From Pseudomonas viridiflava (GTDB lineage Bacteria; Pseudomonadota; Gammaproteobacteria; Pseudomonadales; Pseudomonadaceae), in the NCBI RefSeq assembly GCF_900582195.1, contig NZ_UTHA01000210.1, positions 56,493 to 120,492 on the forward strand: 64,000 bases of DNA. Reading direction: 5' to 3'. Shown here one piece after another: positions 63,222-64,000 of this stretch; the first letter of the stretch is position 1, and every line of letters starts with the position of its first letter. The translations under genes were made by a program, and so were the position numbers. Under the pieces are notes generated by a model. The model did not search any database and had not been told where the DNA came from. It was given only the letters and a program-made list of their open reading frames with translations.

Positions 63222-63828
63222 TAAATCGTTCCTCGATTACATCCCCGATCACGCATACACGATCCGTATCAAAGCTGCCTTCATGGCTTATAGATAATTT
63301 TGCTGTGATTTTGTCATACACCAGTTTCTCCCTGTCGCTGCTTGATGTTCCTTTTTGCACGATCAATAGATCACCGGGTTCATTCATGCCAGTGATTTCA
63401 TTTTCCAGCAGCACGCCAATCAGGTTAAAGGACGCGCCAAAATAGTAAGTCAGTGGATAAATCGTAGCCAACTCACCAATTCTTTTATCCAGACTTTGCA
63501 GTAACATACTTTCCCTGATCACAGGAACAGCCGCCGGGTTCATGTTCCCCTGCGGAGAGATACTGCTTTCGATGATTTCCTTTTCTTCAAAGTCAATCGT
63601 CTCTATTTCTTCGTAAGACACCCCGAAGAAATCAGAAATCTTGCGCACAGTGGAGTGCTGTACGTTGACCACCTTGCCTTCAAGAATGTTATAGATGGTC
63701 GTTCTGGTCAAACCACTGGAGTGACACAGGGACAATTGCGTCTCCCCGCGACTCTTTATCAGGTATTTGATGTTGTTCTTCAGATTCTCCGATCTTTCTC
63801 TTCTGTGCATCACATGCTTGTCATCCAT
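63205..63828 (-). CDS. HTH-type (XRE-like) transcriptional regulator
   Basis: The N-terminal HTH (about residues 15-75) includes ETQLSLCHSSGLTRTTIYNI and VRKISDFFGVSYEEIE. The C-terminal half has the look of the S24/LexA-like or sensor fold of XRE regulators (MNEPGDLLIVQKGTSSSDRE), but without clear catalytic residues. The ATG at 63828 is the first good one; a TTG is at 63840. It likely autoregulates via the palindrome at 63851-63872 and shares an operon with the transporter. Codon use is A/T-rich. Confidence 0.85.
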   Translation of the reverse strand: MDDKHVMHRRERSENLKNNIKYLIKSRGETQLSLCHSSGLTRTTIYNILEGKVVNVQHSTVRKISDFFGVSYEEIETIDFEEKEIIESSISPQGNMNPAAVPVIRESMLLQSLDKRIGELATIYPLTYYFGASFNLIGVLLENEITGMNEPGDLLIVQKGTSSSDREKLVYDKITAKLSISHEGSFDTDRVCVIGDVIEERFNGLQC

Positions 63829-63850
63829 TTTTAACTGCAATCAATGTCAC

Positions 63851-63872
63851 GTCCCGAATGATCATTCCGGAC
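63851..63872. promoter_or_regulatory. Palindromic operator candidate before the HTH regulator
   Basis: A 22-base near-perfect inverted repeat: half-site GTCCCGAATGA and its reverse complement, with one mismatched pair out of 11. It is 22 bases upstream of the regulator start, so the likely ligand is the regulator itself. The remaining 128 bases to the window edge show nothing clear. Confidence 0.6.
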
Positions 63873-64000
63873 ATGCACAAGTGAGGTAGGAAATTGCAGT
63901 TATATCCCTGTCAGTGCCGCGCAGGATCATAGCACTCTCCCTCCGTGGATTCGGTATAAAAAGTCAGCTTTCCACCGGCTACTTCCCGCCAACTTGCGAG

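Overview
This window is chromosomal DNA from a Pseudomonas of the P. fluorescens lineage. The evidence is high-GC coding sequence, a full Pseudomonas-type flagellar regulon (fleQ, fleSR, hptB-hsbR-hsbA), the phhR/phhABC phenylalanine locus and several families of Pseudomonas-style REP/REPIN intergenic repeats. Assignment to this lineage is an inference from gene content and sequence resemblance; species is not resolved.

Layout. (1) 1-20353, all on the minus strand, is the basal-body, switch, export and regulatory block. In transcription order it reads fliST, fleQ, fleSR, fliEFGHIJ, hsbA-hsbR-hptB, fliK, fliLMNOPQR and flhB (3' end cut off by the window edge). I read good sigma-54 (-24/-12) promoters before fleS, fliE, fliK and fliL, and a sigma-28 promoter before fliS. 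(2) 20483-23287 holds fliD, flaG and the flagellin gene fliC, the last with a sigma-28 promoter. (3) 23530-45851 is a flagellin-glycosylation island between the flagellin gene and the hook-filament junction genes. It holds a Maf-type protein, a FabH-like ketoacyl synthase, a complete CMP-pseudaminic acid pathway (PseB, PseC, a PseG-PseH fusion, PseI, PseF), a second CDP-glucose-derived deoxysugar branch (RfbF, RfbG, a 3,5-epimerase, a C-methyltransferase and a reductase), four methyltransferases and two very large paralogous glycosyltransferases. Nearly every gene overlaps or touches its neighbour, so the island reads as a long translationally coupled operon. (4) 45960-54351 is flgL-K-J-I-H-G-F, driven by a sigma-54 promoter before flgF.

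(5) 54662-59071 is the phenylalanine catabolism locus: phhR on the minus strand, divergent from phhA-phhB-phhC. (6) 59086-61435 holds REP repeats, two small unknown proteins, an MFS transporter and the ribosome-rescue hydrolase ArfB. (7) 61593-63872 differs in composition, being visibly richer in A and T. It has a QueC of the enterobacterial type, a VUT/YhhQ-type transporter with an unusual N-terminal extension, and a HTH regulator with a near-perfect palindrome just upstream. It looks like an acquired 7-deazapurine module.

The most interesting candidates are the combined pseudaminate plus CDP-sugar glycosylation island and the queC-transporter-regulator module at the right end. No tRNA, rRNA, CRISPR array, insertion sequence or prophage was recognised.
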